Notes: generated by a model from the sequence alone, not told the origin. A DNA stretch of 50,573 nt from Bacteroidales bacterium (GCA_014860585.1 JACZJL010000102.1:1-50573); one strand, 5' to 3'; shown: positions 17,130-27,568, counted from the stretch's first letter. Program-made: numbers and translations.

Positions 17130-17288
17130 ATGAAAAAAAAGTGCCTTAAGATGCACTTTGGGGATTCTTTGCTATCAAAATCAGCAATGGTCGAGAAAAT
17201 GATTGCCGCATCTTTCCTGAACGAATCTACCAAAAGAATTTACCTGCAGGCCTGGCAGGGACGAATAAAGCAACTGCTGAAAAGTTAA
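17130..17288 (+). CDS. possible small protein or gene remnant (52 codons)
   Basis: The frame starts MKKKCLKMHFGDSLLSKS and ends IYLQAWQGRIKQLLKS. The C-terminal half is a plausible amphipathic basic helix, but no ribosome-binding site is visible and no family was recognised. It begins within a hairpin (17133-17158). It could be the tail of a decayed gene; confidence is low. Confidence 0.2.
   Translation: MKKKCLKMHFGDSLLSKSAMVEKMIAASFLNESTKRIYLQAWQGRIKQLLKS
17133..17158 (-). terminator. orphan minus-strand terminator-like hairpin
   Basis: On the minus strand AAAGTGC, eight bases, GCACTTT and then five more Ts form a short stem with a U-tract. No minus-strand gene lies directly upstream of it (17160-18190 is occupied by plus-strand sequence), so its transcript is unknown. 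Confidence 0.35.
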
Positions 17289-17424
17289 GTATAGGTGAGT
17301 GCTTAGGAGAAGACCATTACACGAACCCAATCCCAAAAATTATTTCCGTATTTTACCCTTTGATCCTGAAATAGAGTAATTTTGTTTTGCTAAAAATTAA
17401 ATTCATCGTTAAAATTGACTGGCC

Positions 17425-18189
17425 ATGAAAACAAAATTACTCCTCATTAGTAAAATAGTATTGATCTTCATAGTACTTGTCCTTGCAAATCCAGAAGTTA
17501 CATTTTCACAATCCGACACCACGCGTATGAACACGGTGCGTCTCAATGTCACAAACCCGCTCATTTTTGGGGATAAAGCCATTGTAGTCGGTTACGAGCG
17601 AATATTGAAAAATAACCAGTCATTTTCGGTGAACATCGGCAGAACTTCTTATCCGAAAATGATCAGTATTAACACCGACTCCATCGGAATTGATTTGAAA
17701 AGTTCCTACAAGGACATAGGATTGAATTTGTCGGCAGATTACCGTTTCTATTTGAAAAAAGAGAACAAACACGCACCACCGCGGGGTATATACATTGGTC
17801 CTTACTATTCCTATAATCATTTCAACAGAACCAACAACTGGACGCTCAATACAGAAAACTTTCAGGGAAACCTTGAAACCGAATTGTTGATGAACATCCA
17901 TACCATTGGTTTTGAGCTCGGTTACCAGTTTGTTTTCTGGGACAGAATGTCCCTGGACATGATTTTAATTGGGCCGGGTTATGGTTTTTACAATTTTAAA
18001 GTGAATATCCAAACTGATTTATCCGCTGATGACGAAAGCAAACTCTATGAAGTGATCAGTGACTATCTTAACGAAAAAATACCTGGATTTAGCCAGGTGA
18101 TTGATGGCGACGGCTTTAGAAAAAGCGGATCAGAAAAGACCAGCACACTTGGTTATCGCTATATGGTGATGATTGGATACCGGTTTTAG
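17425..18189 (+). CDS. outer-membrane beta-barrel family protein
   Basis: A 254-residue exported protein, with a signal peptide to about residue 29 (...PEVTFSQ), then the segment RLNVTNPLIFGDKAIVVGYERIL that recurs in a Bacteroidota barrel family, and alternating-strand sequence (GIYIGPYYSYNHF, IGFELGYQFVFWDRMSLDMILIGPGYGFYNF) ending in the terminal aromatic strand YRYMVMIGYRF. Function is unknown; proteins like this are usually annotated as DUF3575-like or porin-like. It appears to be a single-gene unit upstream of tamB on the same strand, with about 200 bases between. Confidence 0.72.
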   Translation: MKTKLLLISKIVLIFIVLVLANPEVTFSQSDTTRMNTVRLNVTNPLIFGDKAIVVGYERILKNNQSFSVNIGRTSYPKMISINTDSIGIDLKSSYKDIGLNLSADYRFYLKKENKHAPPRGIYIGPYYSYNHFNRTNNWTLNTENFQGNLETELLMNIHTIGFELGYQFVFWDRMSLDMILIGPGYGFYNFKVNIQTDLSADDESKLYEVISDYLNEKIPGFSQVIDGDGFRKSGSEKTSTLGYRYMVMIGYRF

Positions 18190-18331
18190 AAACCTGGTTT
18201 TTACTCATGATTCCTACCCGGTTGCTGCACCCTTAAACACGCCAATCTCAGTTCTGCAAGGAAGAATGGTTTATACTGCCCGAACAATTTTGCAATCAAT
18301 ATTTTTTGGTAATGGACAAGTACAGGTAAAA

Positions 18332-18339
18332 TACCTTTG
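18332..18339 (+). promoter_or_regulatory. putative -7 box for tamB-tamL
   Basis: TACCTTTG matches the Bacteroidota -7 consensus 47 bases before the tamB ATG. A TTTG lies 23 bases upstream, longer than the usual spacing. Confidence 0.3.
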
Positions 18340-18386
18340 TTTGCCAAAATTTACGAATTTTGGAAAATCATTTCTTCAACGCATAG

Positions 18387-21300
18387 ATGGGTGAAACTAT
18401 AAAGAAATATTTATTGGTACGGGTAATTAAGGTGTTTGCCTGGGGAATAGGTTCATTGGCAGCCCTTTTCATTATCCTGATCATACTAATAAACATCCCT
18501 TCCATTCAAACTTTCATTACCGGTAAAATCAGTAATTCGCTCAGCAAAAAAATCGGCACTGAGATCAGTGTTGGCAGGGTAAAAATTGCTTTTCCAAAGA
18601 CTGTACTTATCAACGAAATTTTCGTCACCGGCCAGCAATCAGATACCTTGCTCTATGTCGAGGAAATCCGCATTAATGTTGATCTATTAAAAATCATAAG
18701 GCAGGAAATCAATGTCAATAACCTGCGCATCGCAGGACTGGTAAGTCATATCCGACGGGATGGCGTTGAAAATAAATTCAATTTCCAGTTTATCCTCGAC
18801 GCATTTACCCCAACCGACACTATACCTTCGCCTGGAAATGAGGAACGCGCTCCCTGGTTGATCAACGTCAGGAAAATCGAATTGGAGAATATTTACGCCG
18901 GATATTATGATGAGGTGGTTGGAATAAATGCCACATTGAATCTTGGCCAACTGTTACTTCTTGTTAAAACCCTTGACCTGACGACCATGGATTTTGAGGC
19001 ACAGAAGCTTGACCTTTTAAATACAGTTGGATTTGTGGAGATGTGGGATGTGCAAAAGCCATTGGATAAAGAAACGGTTTCAGATGAATCAAAACCAGAC
19101 TCTTTGCCGATCGTCGGGCTTGAGTTGCTCAATCTGGAGAATGTCCATCTGAGGTACGTCAACAAAGATGAACAGCAGGATTTTTCAGCCGCCGTTGGCA
19201 ACCTGACGTTCACATCCAAAAGTGTTGACCTAAACAGGCAGGAACTGGATTTGGGTGAATTAATCCTCCAAAATTCTTCCTTTGAGGCTCAACTGGCTTC
19301 TACGCCAGAAAATGAAAATGCGGTCAGTATTGATCATCCTGTTCAAAGTTCCATTTTTCCCGACTGGATGATTACAATGGACAAGATCGAAATTGAGCAG
19401 GTTGATTTGAAATATGATGATGTCTCGGCGCCAAAAGTTTCTGCAGGATTAGATTACGGGCACCTGTCAGTGGAAGGCTTAATGCTGAAAACCGGCAACC
19501 TGAGAGTTTCACCTGAAGGGTTGCAGGCCGATATTCAAACCATCAGTTTTAAGGAACAAAGCGGGCTGGATCTTCATCAATTAACAGCTCAGATTGAGTT
19601 GAGCAACCAGATTGCTGAGTTGAACAACTTTGAAATTGAAACCTCAAAAAGCAACATTTCCGGTGATATCCGGCTTGGCTTTGCGTCGTTTAAAGATTTG
19701 CAAAACGAGATTGGGAAAACAGCTATTTCCCTCCTTCTCAATAAACTATCAGTCAATACTGAAGACGTTTTTCTTTTCGCTCCCGACCTTGCTGCTGACA
19801 GCCTTTTGGGGAAATTTCAAAACCAGACGATCACAGTGGCTGCTAAAGTTGAAGGCAAAGTGAATAATCTGAAAATTGAAAGTTTGGATTTTCGTGGGCT
19901 AAAATCTACACAATTAAGAGCAAATGGCCGCATTACAGGGCTTCCGGATGTGTCAAATCTTGGTTTCAACCTCACGATCGAATCACTTGTTACAAAGCCG
20001 GCTGATCTGTTCTTGTTTATTGATACCGCAGTGTTCACCGGAATTACCCTCCCGGAATCCCTTAAAATAAAAGGTGCAGCGATTGGAAAGATGAACGACT
20101 TCGACGCCGAAGTTTATGTCAATACTGATTTTGGTAAGGTTTCAGCCGGCGCTTTTTATCAAAAAATCAACAAGACAGCGCGGGATACTTTTAACGTAAC
20201 CTTTGAGATCAATGATTTCAAAGCCGGGTTGCTGCTCGCCGATACGACTTTTGGAATCCTTAACTTGTCCGGCAGCGTCGCCGGAACCGGGGCTGCAAGT
20301 GATTCCATTGCCGCAGTTGCCGGACTGGCAATCCTCAAAGCCGGATTCAACAACTACATTTACCAAAATATTAATACCAATGCCAGAGCAAATGGCAAAA
20401 TGTTATGGCTCGACATGCAATCCGAAGACCCGAACCTTTTGTTTGATCTCAACCTTGAAGCGGATATGACCAGCGAAATGCAAACTTACTCCGCACAGAT
20501 TAACCTGGATACGCTCAATCTTTCAGCATTGAATTTTGTGAATGGCAAAAATATAATCTCCACCACAATTTTGGCCAGAGCAAACTATGCTTCCATGGAG
20601 AATTTTGATGCAGCCATCTCAGCAACCAGCACAAAACTTGTCGCGGAAAAAATGGTTTTGCCACTGAATTTGCTTGAGATAGAAGCAATGGTTTTCAATG
20701 ACAGCATCAGGGCGGCATTGAAATCAGACATCGTTGATGCGTCCCTGACTGGAAATTTCAAAATTGATGAACTACAAGGCGTTATAGGCGCTGCGATGAA
20801 GCAGTATTTTGGCATTACCGATTCTGTTGGCGTTTCGCCGGAAACCAATATTGCATTTTCCATTGATACCCATTTTCCTGAAAGTTTAAAGAATCAAATT
20901 GGCGAAACGTTTAATCTGTCGGACATCAAAAATATGAACGGCTCCTACACAGGTAAAAATAATGAGCTTTCCGTTGAGATGCGGTTGGATAACCTGGTTT
21001 ACGGGAGTATTATCATGGATACGCTGACGATGGAAGTTAACGGAAAAAATGATAGCCTGGCATTTTCTCTTGAGCTCAGAAAAATCAGCTATGACTCTTT
21101 GAGTCTCCAAAATTTTATTATTCATGAGTCAGTCAGCAAAGGGAAAATCTTATCCGAAATAAAAATTCTGGACAGTCAGGGAAATCCCAGGTATCTGTTT
21201 TTAAATGATATTAAAGTATCCGACAGCGCCACAGAAATTAGCTTTGTCCGGGATGGGCTGATCCTTGATGGGCAGACCTGGTCAGTAGAGGAAGACAACT

Positions 21301-23450
21301 ATCTGAGGATTCAACCCGGGGGAATCGAATCGCATCAGTTCTTTTTCACAAATCAGGATAAATCAGTTGTTTTCATTTCCGAAGATCGCCAACAAAAGTT
21401 TGAGTTTAACGCATTCAGCCTGGAGAACCTGTTGAACATTGTTGATTTTGCCGGCTTTGATGAACCGGTCAAAGGAAAGCTTGGCGGGGAGATCACTTTT
21501 GGCGAAAGCGACGGTCAATATCTATATGACATTGACCTGGCAATTGACAGCCTCTTCCTGCTCAACCAACTTGCCGGTAACTATGCAATCAAGGCAAAAG
21601 CCGACAGTACCAACCTTGAATTAGATCTTCAATTAAAAAATCTGAAGAACGAGCTCAGCCTCACCGGCAACATTTTAAACTGGAACAAAACTCCGGAACC
21701 TGATCTTGAGTTGCTGATCGGGTTTACCGATCTTTATCTTATGGAAGCCTATACAATGGGCGCGGCATCCGATATGAGCGGCAAAGTGACAGGAGAGATT
21801 TCGATTACCGGAACCATTTTAAAACCTGTGATTGCAGGGGTTATCGGGTTTGAAGAAGCAGTGGCAACCATCAACAGCCTGAATTTTCAAACCCGTCTTC
21901 GCAACGAAAAATTGACTTTTGACAAAAGAGGATTACATTTCGATCAATTTGTGATCGAAGATGACCAACAGCAGAAACTCTCCATCAATGGCAGTCTATT
22001 GACCGAAAACTACAACGATTTTGTTTTTGACCTTCAAATTGCTTCTGACAATTTCAAGCCCATCAGCAGCAGTGCCACTGACAATAAAACTTTCTACGGG
22101 AACCTTTTCATTACCACCGACCTGAAACTGCAAGGAACCCCTGAAAGCCCTATTGTGGATGCCAATGTAAAACTTAACAAAGGGACAAATCTCACTTATG
22201 TGATGGAAGGTAGCGAATTGAAGCTGGTCACTCCCGAAGGTATTGTGGAGTTTGTTGATCACTCTTTGCAAAGTGATTCCACCGTGATTGCCACTACCGG
22301 CGATTACATCACCGATTCGATCATATCCCGGATTTCAGGGATTGACCTTACAGCAAACCTGCAGATTGACCCGGATGCCACTTTTACAGTCATTATTGAT
22401 CCCCGGTCGGGCGATTACCTTACCATTAGCGGCTCAGCTGTCCTGAGCATTGCTGCCGATCGTTCAGGTAATCAAACGATCACAGGCATTTACGAAGTCA
22501 GGTCCGGTGTATACCAGCTTTCATTTTATGGACTGGTAAAAAAGAGCTTTACCTTTCAGCAGGGAAGCAATATTTCCTGGTCGGGAAAGCCGATGGATGC
22601 CAGTCTTAACATTACTGCCGGATACGAAGTCACAACAAATTCAGTAGCATTGGTTGCCAATGAGTCTTCTTCAATGACGGAATCGGAGCAAAATATGTAC
22701 AAACAGCGCCTTCCTTACTCCGTTTTGCTGAATATCAACGGTTTCATTGCTCAGCCCGAAATCAGCTTCAACATTACCCTCCCTGACAAATACATGGTCA
22801 ATTACCCGCAGGTGGCCAGTAAATTGTCACAATTAAACACACCGGAAATGGAATCGGAGCGGAACAAACAGGTTTTTGCACTACTGGTCACCGGCAGTTT
22901 CATTGCCGACAATCCCTTTGCTTCGACAGGCAGTTCAACAGCAAACATTGCCACAACGGCAGCCCGCAACAGTGTGAATGGTATTCTGGCCGATCAGATG
23001 AATAAAATCTCGAGCAAATATGTTAAAAATGTTGACCTGAACTTTGGGTTGAATTCTTATGAAGACTATTCGGGAAGTTCAAGTGAAGTCCGAACTGAGC
23101 TTGAAGTACAGGTGTCGAAAAAGCTGATGAACGACAGGCTGACGGTGGAAGCCCAGGGTTCTTTTGATGTGGAAGGCTCAAATAACAACACCAACCAGTC
23201 GTCGCAGGAAATGTGGGGAGAGTTTGCAGTAACCTATTCTATTGATCCTGAAGGAAAGTACAAACTGCGCGTTTACAGAGAAAATGCATACGATATTTTT
23301 GATGGAGAGGTGGCATACAGCGGTATCGCCTTCATTTTTGAAAGAGAATTCCAATCCATCCTGAAAAAAGGAAAAAAGCAAAATGACAGCATCCAAAATA
23401 TCGCTGCGCCAACCATTGAAGGAATAAAAAGTGAGCCCCAAAACAAATGA
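18387..23450 (+). CDS. tamB: TamB/AsmA-like envelope assembly protein
   Basis: A 1687-residue protein anchored by one N-terminal membrane helix (about 16-38, FAWGIGSLAALFIILIILIN) followed by a very long repetitive beta-helical body of the AsmA/DUF490 type and the C-terminal TamB domain (PF04357; about 1180-1640, with segments such as VRSGVYQLSFYGLVKKSF and LPDKYMVNYPQVASKL). TamB proteins bridge inner and outer membrane and are thought to conduct phospholipids or help assemble barrels with an Omp85 partner. That partner, tamL, overlaps its stop by four bases. Longer than E. coli TamB (about 1260 residues), as is normal for Bacteroidota. Confidence 0.9.
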   Translation: MGETIKKYLLVRVIKVFAWGIGSLAALFIILIILINIPSIQTFITGKISNSLSKKIGTEISVGRVKIAFPKTVLINEIFVTGQQSDTLLYVEEIRINVDLLKIIRQEINVNNLRIAGLVSHIRRDGVENKFNFQFILDAFTPTDTIPSPGNEERAPWLINVRKIELENIYAGYYDEVVGINATLNLGQLLLLVKTLDLTTMDFEAQKLDLLNTVGFVEMWDVQKPLDKETVSDESKPDSLPIVGLELLNLENVHLRYVNKDEQQDFSAAVGNLTFTSKSVDLNRQELDLGELILQNSSFEAQLASTPENENAVSIDHPVQSSIFPDWMITMDKIEIEQVDLKYDDVSAPKVSAGLDYGHLSVEGLMLKTGNLRVSPEGLQADIQTISFKEQSGLDLHQLTAQIELSNQIAELNNFEIETSKSNISGDIRLGFASFKDLQNEIGKTAISLLLNKLSVNTEDVFLFAPDLAADSLLGKFQNQTITVAAKVEGKVNNLKIESLDFRGLKSTQLRANGRITGLPDVSNLGFNLTIESLVTKPADLFLFIDTAVFTGITLPESLKIKGAAIGKMNDFDAEVYVNTDFGKVSAGAFYQKINKTARDTFNVTFEINDFKAGLLLADTTFGILNLSGSVAGTGAASDSIAAVAGLAILKAGFNNYIYQNINTNARANGKMLWLDMQSEDPNLLFDLNLEADMTSEMQTYSAQINLDTLNLSALNFVNGKNIISTTILARANYASMENFDAAISATSTKLVAEKMVLPLNLLEIEAMVFNDSIRAALKSDIVDASLTGNFKIDELQGVIGAAMKQYFGITDSVGVSPETNIAFSIDTHFPESLKNQIGETFNLSDIKNMNGSYTGKNNELSVEMRLDNLVYGSIIMDTLTMEVNGKNDSLAFSLELRKISYDSLSLQNFIIHESVSKGKILSEIKILDSQGNPRYLFLNDIKVSDSATEISFVRDGLILDGQTWSVEEDNYLRIQPGGIESHQFFFTNQDKSVVFISEDRQQKFEFNAFSLENLLNIVDFAGFDEPVKGKLGGEITFGESDGQYLYDIDLAIDSLFLLNQLAGNYAIKAKADSTNLELDLQLKNLKNELSLTGNILNWNKTPEPDLELLIGFTDLYLMEAYTMGAASDMSGKVTGEISITGTILKPVIAGVIGFEEAVATINSLNFQTRLRNEKLTFDKRGLHFDQFVIEDDQQQKLSINGSLLTENYNDFVFDLQIASDNFKPISSSATDNKTFYGNLFITTDLKLQGTPESPIVDANVKLNKGTNLTYVMEGSELKLVTPEGIVEFVDHSLQSDSTVIATTGDYITDSIISRISGIDLTANLQIDPDATFTVIIDPRSGDYLTISGSAVLSIAADRSGNQTITGIYEVRSGVYQLSFYGLVKKSFTFQQGSNISWSGKPMDASLNITAGYEVTTNSVALVANESSSMTESEQNMYKQRLPYSVLLNINGFIAQPEISFNITLPDKYMVNYPQVASKLSQLNTPEMESERNKQVFALLVTGSFIADNPFASTGSSTANIATTAARNSVNGILADQMNKISSKYVKNVDLNFGLNSYEDYSGSSSEVRTELEVQVSKKLMNDRLTVEAQGSFDVEGSNNNTNQSSQEMWGEFAVTYSIDPEGKYKLRVYRENAYDIFDGEVAYSGIAFIFEREFQSILKKGKKQNDSIQNIAAPTIEGIKSEPQNK

Positions 23451-25744
23451 AGAAAGCAGTAAAACATAGTTGTTTTTGGTTGCTCCTGCTGATCATCTCG
23501 GGCTGCACCGGCCTGAGAAAAATCGCAGATGAAGAATACCTTTACACGGGTTCCAAAATCAGGTTTGAATCGGCAGATGGTAAAATTCACAACCAGGGTA
23601 CAGTTGAAGACGAACTTACCGGCCTGATTGAGTTGGAAACAAATACCAAAATATTATGGATGCGCCCTTTCCTCAGTTTACACAATACGATAAAAGAGCC
23701 AAAAAAGGAAAAAGGATTTTGGTATTGGCTGAAATACAAACTTGGTGAAAAACCTTCATTAATCAAAGACCTTGCCCCTGAAAACATTGATGCTGCAATG
23801 GCAAACCGTTTGCAGAACCGCGGCTTTTTTGACGCTACTGTCAGTCATGCAATTAACCTAAAACGAAAGACAGCAACTGCAACTTTTACTGCCTTTACAG
23901 GCAAACCTTACACCTTAAAATCAATATCCTATCCTGATGGCGATAAAAGCATTCAAAAAGAAATTCACGACATGCATCAGGAGTCATTATTAAAGCCTGA
24001 AGCACAGTATCATTTGCGTGTTTTTCAGGATGAACGCGACCGGATTGATGCGCTGTTAAAAAACAAGGGATATTTTTATTTTAGTCCTGATTATCTCTTA
24101 TTTAAAGCTGATACCGCAGTTGGGGAGCGGCAGATTGATGTGGAGATAAATCTTAAACCAACTATTCTGGAAGAAGCTTTTGTTCCTTACAGGATTAACA
24201 ATGTTTACATTTCGGACGATTATTCATTGCAGGATTACAATCCTGACACTTCACGCGTCGGGAATTATTTCTATATTTCCAACCAAAACCTGTTCAGACC
24301 AAAAATCATTCTTGACGCAGTTTTTTTTGAGAAAGACAGCCTCTACACCCGCACCAATCATCACAACACCCTGCGTTACATGATGGGTCTGGGAGTTTAT
24401 AAATTCACCAACGCCCACTTTTCGAAGGTTGATACAACCACCGGGCAAATGGATGTGAACCTCTTTTTAACCCCGGTGAGCAAAATTTCATTAAGCGCCG
24501 AGATGAGTCTTGCCACAAAAACAAACAACTTTGCCGGTCCGGGACTAAACCTGATCGTAAAAAACCGAAATCTTTTCAGGGGCGCCGAGCTGCTGACTGT
24601 TACGCTTGGAGGCAGGTTCGAATGGCAAACAGGTGGCGATACCAAAGGACAGGTTAATTATGAAGTAAATCTCGATGCTTCGCTGGAGATGCCACGAATT
24701 GTTCCGGCAAACATTGTAAAAAAGACTTCAAAACAATTTGTTCCCAAATCCATTTTGACCCTTGGAGGAGGGATTTACGACAGGGTTGACCTGTATAGAT
24801 TGAATTCCTTTTATGCCTCGTGGGGCTATTCCTGGAAGCCGAGCGAAAGGGTAAATCATTTATACCGGCCGGTGGATGTCAGTTTTACTCAACTTGCCGA
24901 AAGCTCTCCTGAATTTGAAGAGTACCTTAACGAAAATCCAAACATCCGTAAAAGCTTTGACGAGCAATTCATCATCGGAACCTCTTACACCTATATTTTG
25001 AGCAACATGCACAAAAGATACAAGAAGGGGAATTTCTACCTTAGTGAATCCATTGATCTGGCCGGAAATCTGGTAAGTTTGATTTTCAGAGCAGCTGGCG
25101 GAGAAAAAACAAACCCTGAAAACCCAAATGAGTTGCTGGATGTAGCTTATTCCCAATTTGTAAGATTGCGACAGGAGTTCAGGTATTTTCATAAAACCGG
25201 AAAAAACAGCCAGTTGGGCTGGCGTCTCATCACTTCGGCGGCAATCCCTTATATGAACTCTTCAACAGTACCTTATATCAAGCAGTTTTATGTTGGCGGC
25301 ACTAATAGTGTAAGGGCTTTCAGGGCAAGAACAGTGGGGCCGGGAACCTACCAGACTCCCGAAGATCAATCAGATTTATATGTTGATCAAACCGGAGATA
25401 TCAAGTTGGAAACCTCTCTCGAATATCGTTTCCCGATTTACAGTTATTTCAAAGGCGCTTTGTTTGCCGATGCCGGAAACATCTGGTTGATCAATGACGA
25501 TGAACAGCGTCCGGGGGGGAAGTTTGATCTCAATACTTTTTATCGAGAACTGTCCATTGGCACGGGTTTAGGGCTAAGGATTGATTTTGATTTCTTTGTA
25601 ATCCGTTTCGATCTTGCACTCCCTTTGCGCAGTCCCGATTTGCCTGAAGGTGAACGGTGGCTCATCAGCAAAGCTCAGTTCGGCAATGGATCCTGGCGAC
25701 GGGAGAACCTGATTCTGAATATTGCCATTGGGTATCCGTTCTGA
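23447..25744 (+). CDS. tamL: TamL, lipidated Omp85/BamA-family protein
   Basis: A 765-residue outer-membrane protein with a lipoprotein signal (lipobox ISGC, C20), POTRA-like repeats (about 35-330) and an Omp85 barrel (PF01103) in the C-terminal 380 residues, including the family motif FYVGGTNSVRAFRARTVGPG and a terminal strand ending ILNIAIGYPF. The lipid anchor distinguishes Bacteroidota TamL from TamA of Proteobacteria. It forms an ATGA-coupled operon with tamB, matching the known TamB-TamL pair in envelope assembly. It ends 21 bases before the convergent histidine-kinase gene. Confidence 0.9.
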   Translation: MKKAVKHSCFWLLLLIISGCTGLRKIADEEYLYTGSKIRFESADGKIHNQGTVEDELTGLIELETNTKILWMRPFLSLHNTIKEPKKEKGFWYWLKYKLGEKPSLIKDLAPENIDAAMANRLQNRGFFDATVSHAINLKRKTATATFTAFTGKPYTLKSISYPDGDKSIQKEIHDMHQESLLKPEAQYHLRVFQDERDRIDALLKNKGYFYFSPDYLLFKADTAVGERQIDVEINLKPTILEEAFVPYRINNVYISDDYSLQDYNPDTSRVGNYFYISNQNLFRPKIILDAVFFEKDSLYTRTNHHNTLRYMMGLGVYKFTNAHFSKVDTTTGQMDVNLFLTPVSKISLSAEMSLATKTNNFAGPGLNLIVKNRNLFRGAELLTVTLGGRFEWQTGGDTKGQVNYEVNLDASLEMPRIVPANIVKKTSKQFVPKSILTLGGGIYDRVDLYRLNSFYASWGYSWKPSERVNHLYRPVDVSFTQLAESSPEFEEYLNENPNIRKSFDEQFIIGTSYTYILSNMHKRYKKGNFYLSESIDLAGNLVSLIFRAAGGEKTNPENPNELLDVAYSQFVRLRQEFRYFHKTGKNSQLGWRLITSAAIPYMNSSTVPYIKQFYVGGTNSVRAFRARTVGPGTYQTPEDQSDLYVDQTGDIKLETSLEYRFPIYSYFKGALFADAGNIWLINDDEQRPGGKFDLNTFYRELSIGTGLGLRIDFDFFVIRFDLALPLRSPDLPEGERWLISKAQFGNGSWRRENLILNIAIGYPF

Positions 25745-25765
25745 TTCAAGTTGAATAAATTCGCT

Positions 25766-26812
25766 TTACCCCTTCTTCAGTGTAAATGCAAACGTTGTAC
25801 CCACCCCCGGACGGCTTCTGACATTTATGGTCTGATCGTGCGCTTCGATGATGTGCTTTACGATAGCCAACCCAAGGCCGGTACCTGATTTTTCGCGGGA
25901 TCGGGCACTCTCAGTCCTGTAAAACCGTTCAAAAATCCGGGGGAGTTCTTTTTCCGAAATACCTGGTCCGTCATCGGTGATCTCAATCAGAATATTCTCA
26001 TCCATATCGAAAAAGCTCACCTTTGTTCTGCCTTGCTTTGGATTCCCATATTTGATGGAATTGTCAATCAGGTTTACAAGCACCTGCCTGATCCATTTTA
26101 CATCAGCCGATACATTGATAGGCCGGTCGTACCTGCTGCCAAAACTAAGTTCCTTTTTACGCTTACGTGCTTTGATTTCGAGCGATTCAAATACTTCCCT
26201 CACCAATTCTATAATATCAAATGGTTTTAAAGTCATCTGGACTTGATACGTTTCAAGTTTTGAAACAGTTTCAAGATCTTCGACAATAGCGATGATCCTG
26301 TTGATGCTTTTTTCGGTCCTCAACAGGTATTCGCGGTTGATCGTATCGTCTTCAAGTCCGCCATCAAGCAATGTAAGTACATAGCCTTGTATATTGAAGA
26401 TAGGATTTTTCAGTTCATGATAAACGTTTCCGATAAACTCACGACGATAAGCCTCGGCCTTTCTGAGTTGGTCGATCTCTGATTTTTGTTTTTCCCCCCA
26501 CTCCAGAACTTCCTGATTTACCTGCTCGATGGTGTTTTGCTGATATTCGCGTGGCTCCACCTTACTTCCTTTTTGTCGCTTCAGATTATAAATTGTTTTG
26601 TAAATGAGCTTAATCTTTTGATAAATGAACTTCTCAAGGGTATATCTAAACGTGATAAACACCAGCAAAAGCAATAAAAAGTCGAGAATTAAAAGAGGCA
26701 GCAGCTCAAACTCAAAAAAGAAGTTGGTTACAAGAAAATAGGCGATCGAGAAAATAGCGACAATCAGCAGTGCATTATTTAAGGAGAGCCTTACCGGATC
26801 GGTATTTTTCAT
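25766..26812 (-). CDS. PhoR-like sensor histidine kinase
   Basis: A 348-residue kinase with two adjacent N-terminal membrane helices (about 12-32 and 36-56) and almost no periplasmic loop, a linker coiled coil (60-120), HisKA with H132 in GNVYHELKNP, and HATPase_c with N box LVNLIDNSIKYGN, G1 box ITDDGPGIS, F box RIFERFYR and G2 box GTGLGLAIVKH. The lack of a sensor loop suggests sensing in the membrane or through a partner, as in PhoR. It starts on the last base of the regulator's stop (TGATG), so the pair is translationally coupled. A phosphate role is plausible, but no pst or phoU gene is seen. Confidence 0.88.
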   Translation of the reverse strand: MKNTDPVRLSLNNALLIVAIFSIAYFLVTNFFFEFELLPLLILDFLLLLLVFITFRYTLEKFIYQKIKLIYKTIYNLKRQKGSKVEPREYQQNTIEQVNQEVLEWGEKQKSEIDQLRKAEAYRREFIGNVYHELKNPIFNIQGYVLTLLDGGLEDDTINREYLLRTEKSINRIIAIVEDLETVSKLETYQVQMTLKPFDIIELVREVFESLEIKARKRKKELSFGSRYDRPINVSADVKWIRQVLVNLIDNSIKYGNPKQGRTKVSFFDMDENILIEITDDGPGISEKELPRIFERFYRTESARSREKSGTGLGLAIVKHIIEAHDQTINVRSRPGVGTTFAFTLKKG

Positions 26813-27498
26813 CAGGATTCAAATTTATAACCAACGCCTTTAACTGTTGTGATTACATCGAGGCCAAGCTTTTCTCTAATTTTCCGAATATGCACATCAA
26901 TGGTCCTATCGCCAACAATCACATCGTTTCCCCAAACATTGGTAAATATTTCCTCGCGGGTGAAAACCTTATCGGGTCTGGAGGCAAGCAGCAACAACAA
27001 CTCAAATTCCTTTTTGGGAAGGGTGATCAGTTTTTCATCCCGCCTGATGAGATACCTCTCCCTGTCAATCACAAAATCTTTCAGCCTTATCTCGTTCGAC
27101 TCACTTTCGGTTTGCTTGTATCGGCGCAGCAGTGCTTTTATCCTGCTAACCAATACCTTTGGTTTCACCGGTTTTGTGATGTAATCGTCAGCGCCGGCAT
27201 CTAATCCGGCAATCTGACTGTAATCTTCACCCCTTGCTGTAAGAAAGATGATGATCGAATTTTTAAGTTCGGGAATTAGTTTCATTTCGGAACAGGTCTC
27301 AATTCCATCCATCTCTGGCATCATCATGTCGAGAATGATGAGATGCGGAGACTCCTGTCTGGCAATCTTAATTGCATTCGCACCATTACGGGCAGTTAAA
27401 ACCTGGTACCCTTCCTTTTTCAGATTATAGCTCAAAAACTCAAGAATATCCTTTTCATCATCTACGAGGAGAATCTTGTAACTTTCTTGTTGTATCAT
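26812..27498 (-). CDS. PhoB/OmpR-family response regulator
   Basis: A 228-residue regulator. The receiver has the acidic pair VDDE (13-15), phospho-acceptor D57 in ILDMMMPEMDG and lysine in ITKPVKP. The C-terminal winged-helix domain (Trans_reg_C) has LPKKEFELLLLLASRPDKVFTREEI and the recognition region DRTIDVHIRKIREKLG, then VKGVGYKFE, all typical of PhoB/OmpR. It is the first gene of the operon with the kinase. A promoter-like element precedes it and faces a second promoter for the barrel gene at 27619, which may be part of its regulon (inference). Confidence 0.9.
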   Translation of the reverse strand: MIQQESYKILLVDDEKDILEFLSYNLKKEGYQVLTARNGANAIKIARQESPHLIILDMMMPEMDGIETCSEMKLIPELKNSIIIFLTARGEDYSQIAGLDAGADDYITKPVKPKVLVSRIKALLRRYKQTESESNEIRLKDFVIDRERYLIRRDEKLITLPKKEFELLLLLASRPDKVFTREEIFTNVWGNDVIVGDRTIDVHIRKIREKLGLDVITTVKGVGYKFES

Positions 27499-27568
27499 AG
27501 TATTTATGGATTGATTAACAATGGATAGCCACTAGTGAATGTTAAAGGCAATCAGCTATTCGATGTCG

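Larger units (their letters stand above)
16957..17424. other. intergenic region with hairpin and a small frame
   Basis: It contains a minus-strand -7 box TACTTTTG at 16976-16983 (for the SDR operon; no good -33 box seen), a terminator-like hairpin at 17133-17158, a 52-codon plus frame at 17130-17288, and a TAATTTTG box at 17377-17384 that may serve the barrel gene at 17425. Confidence 0.45.
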
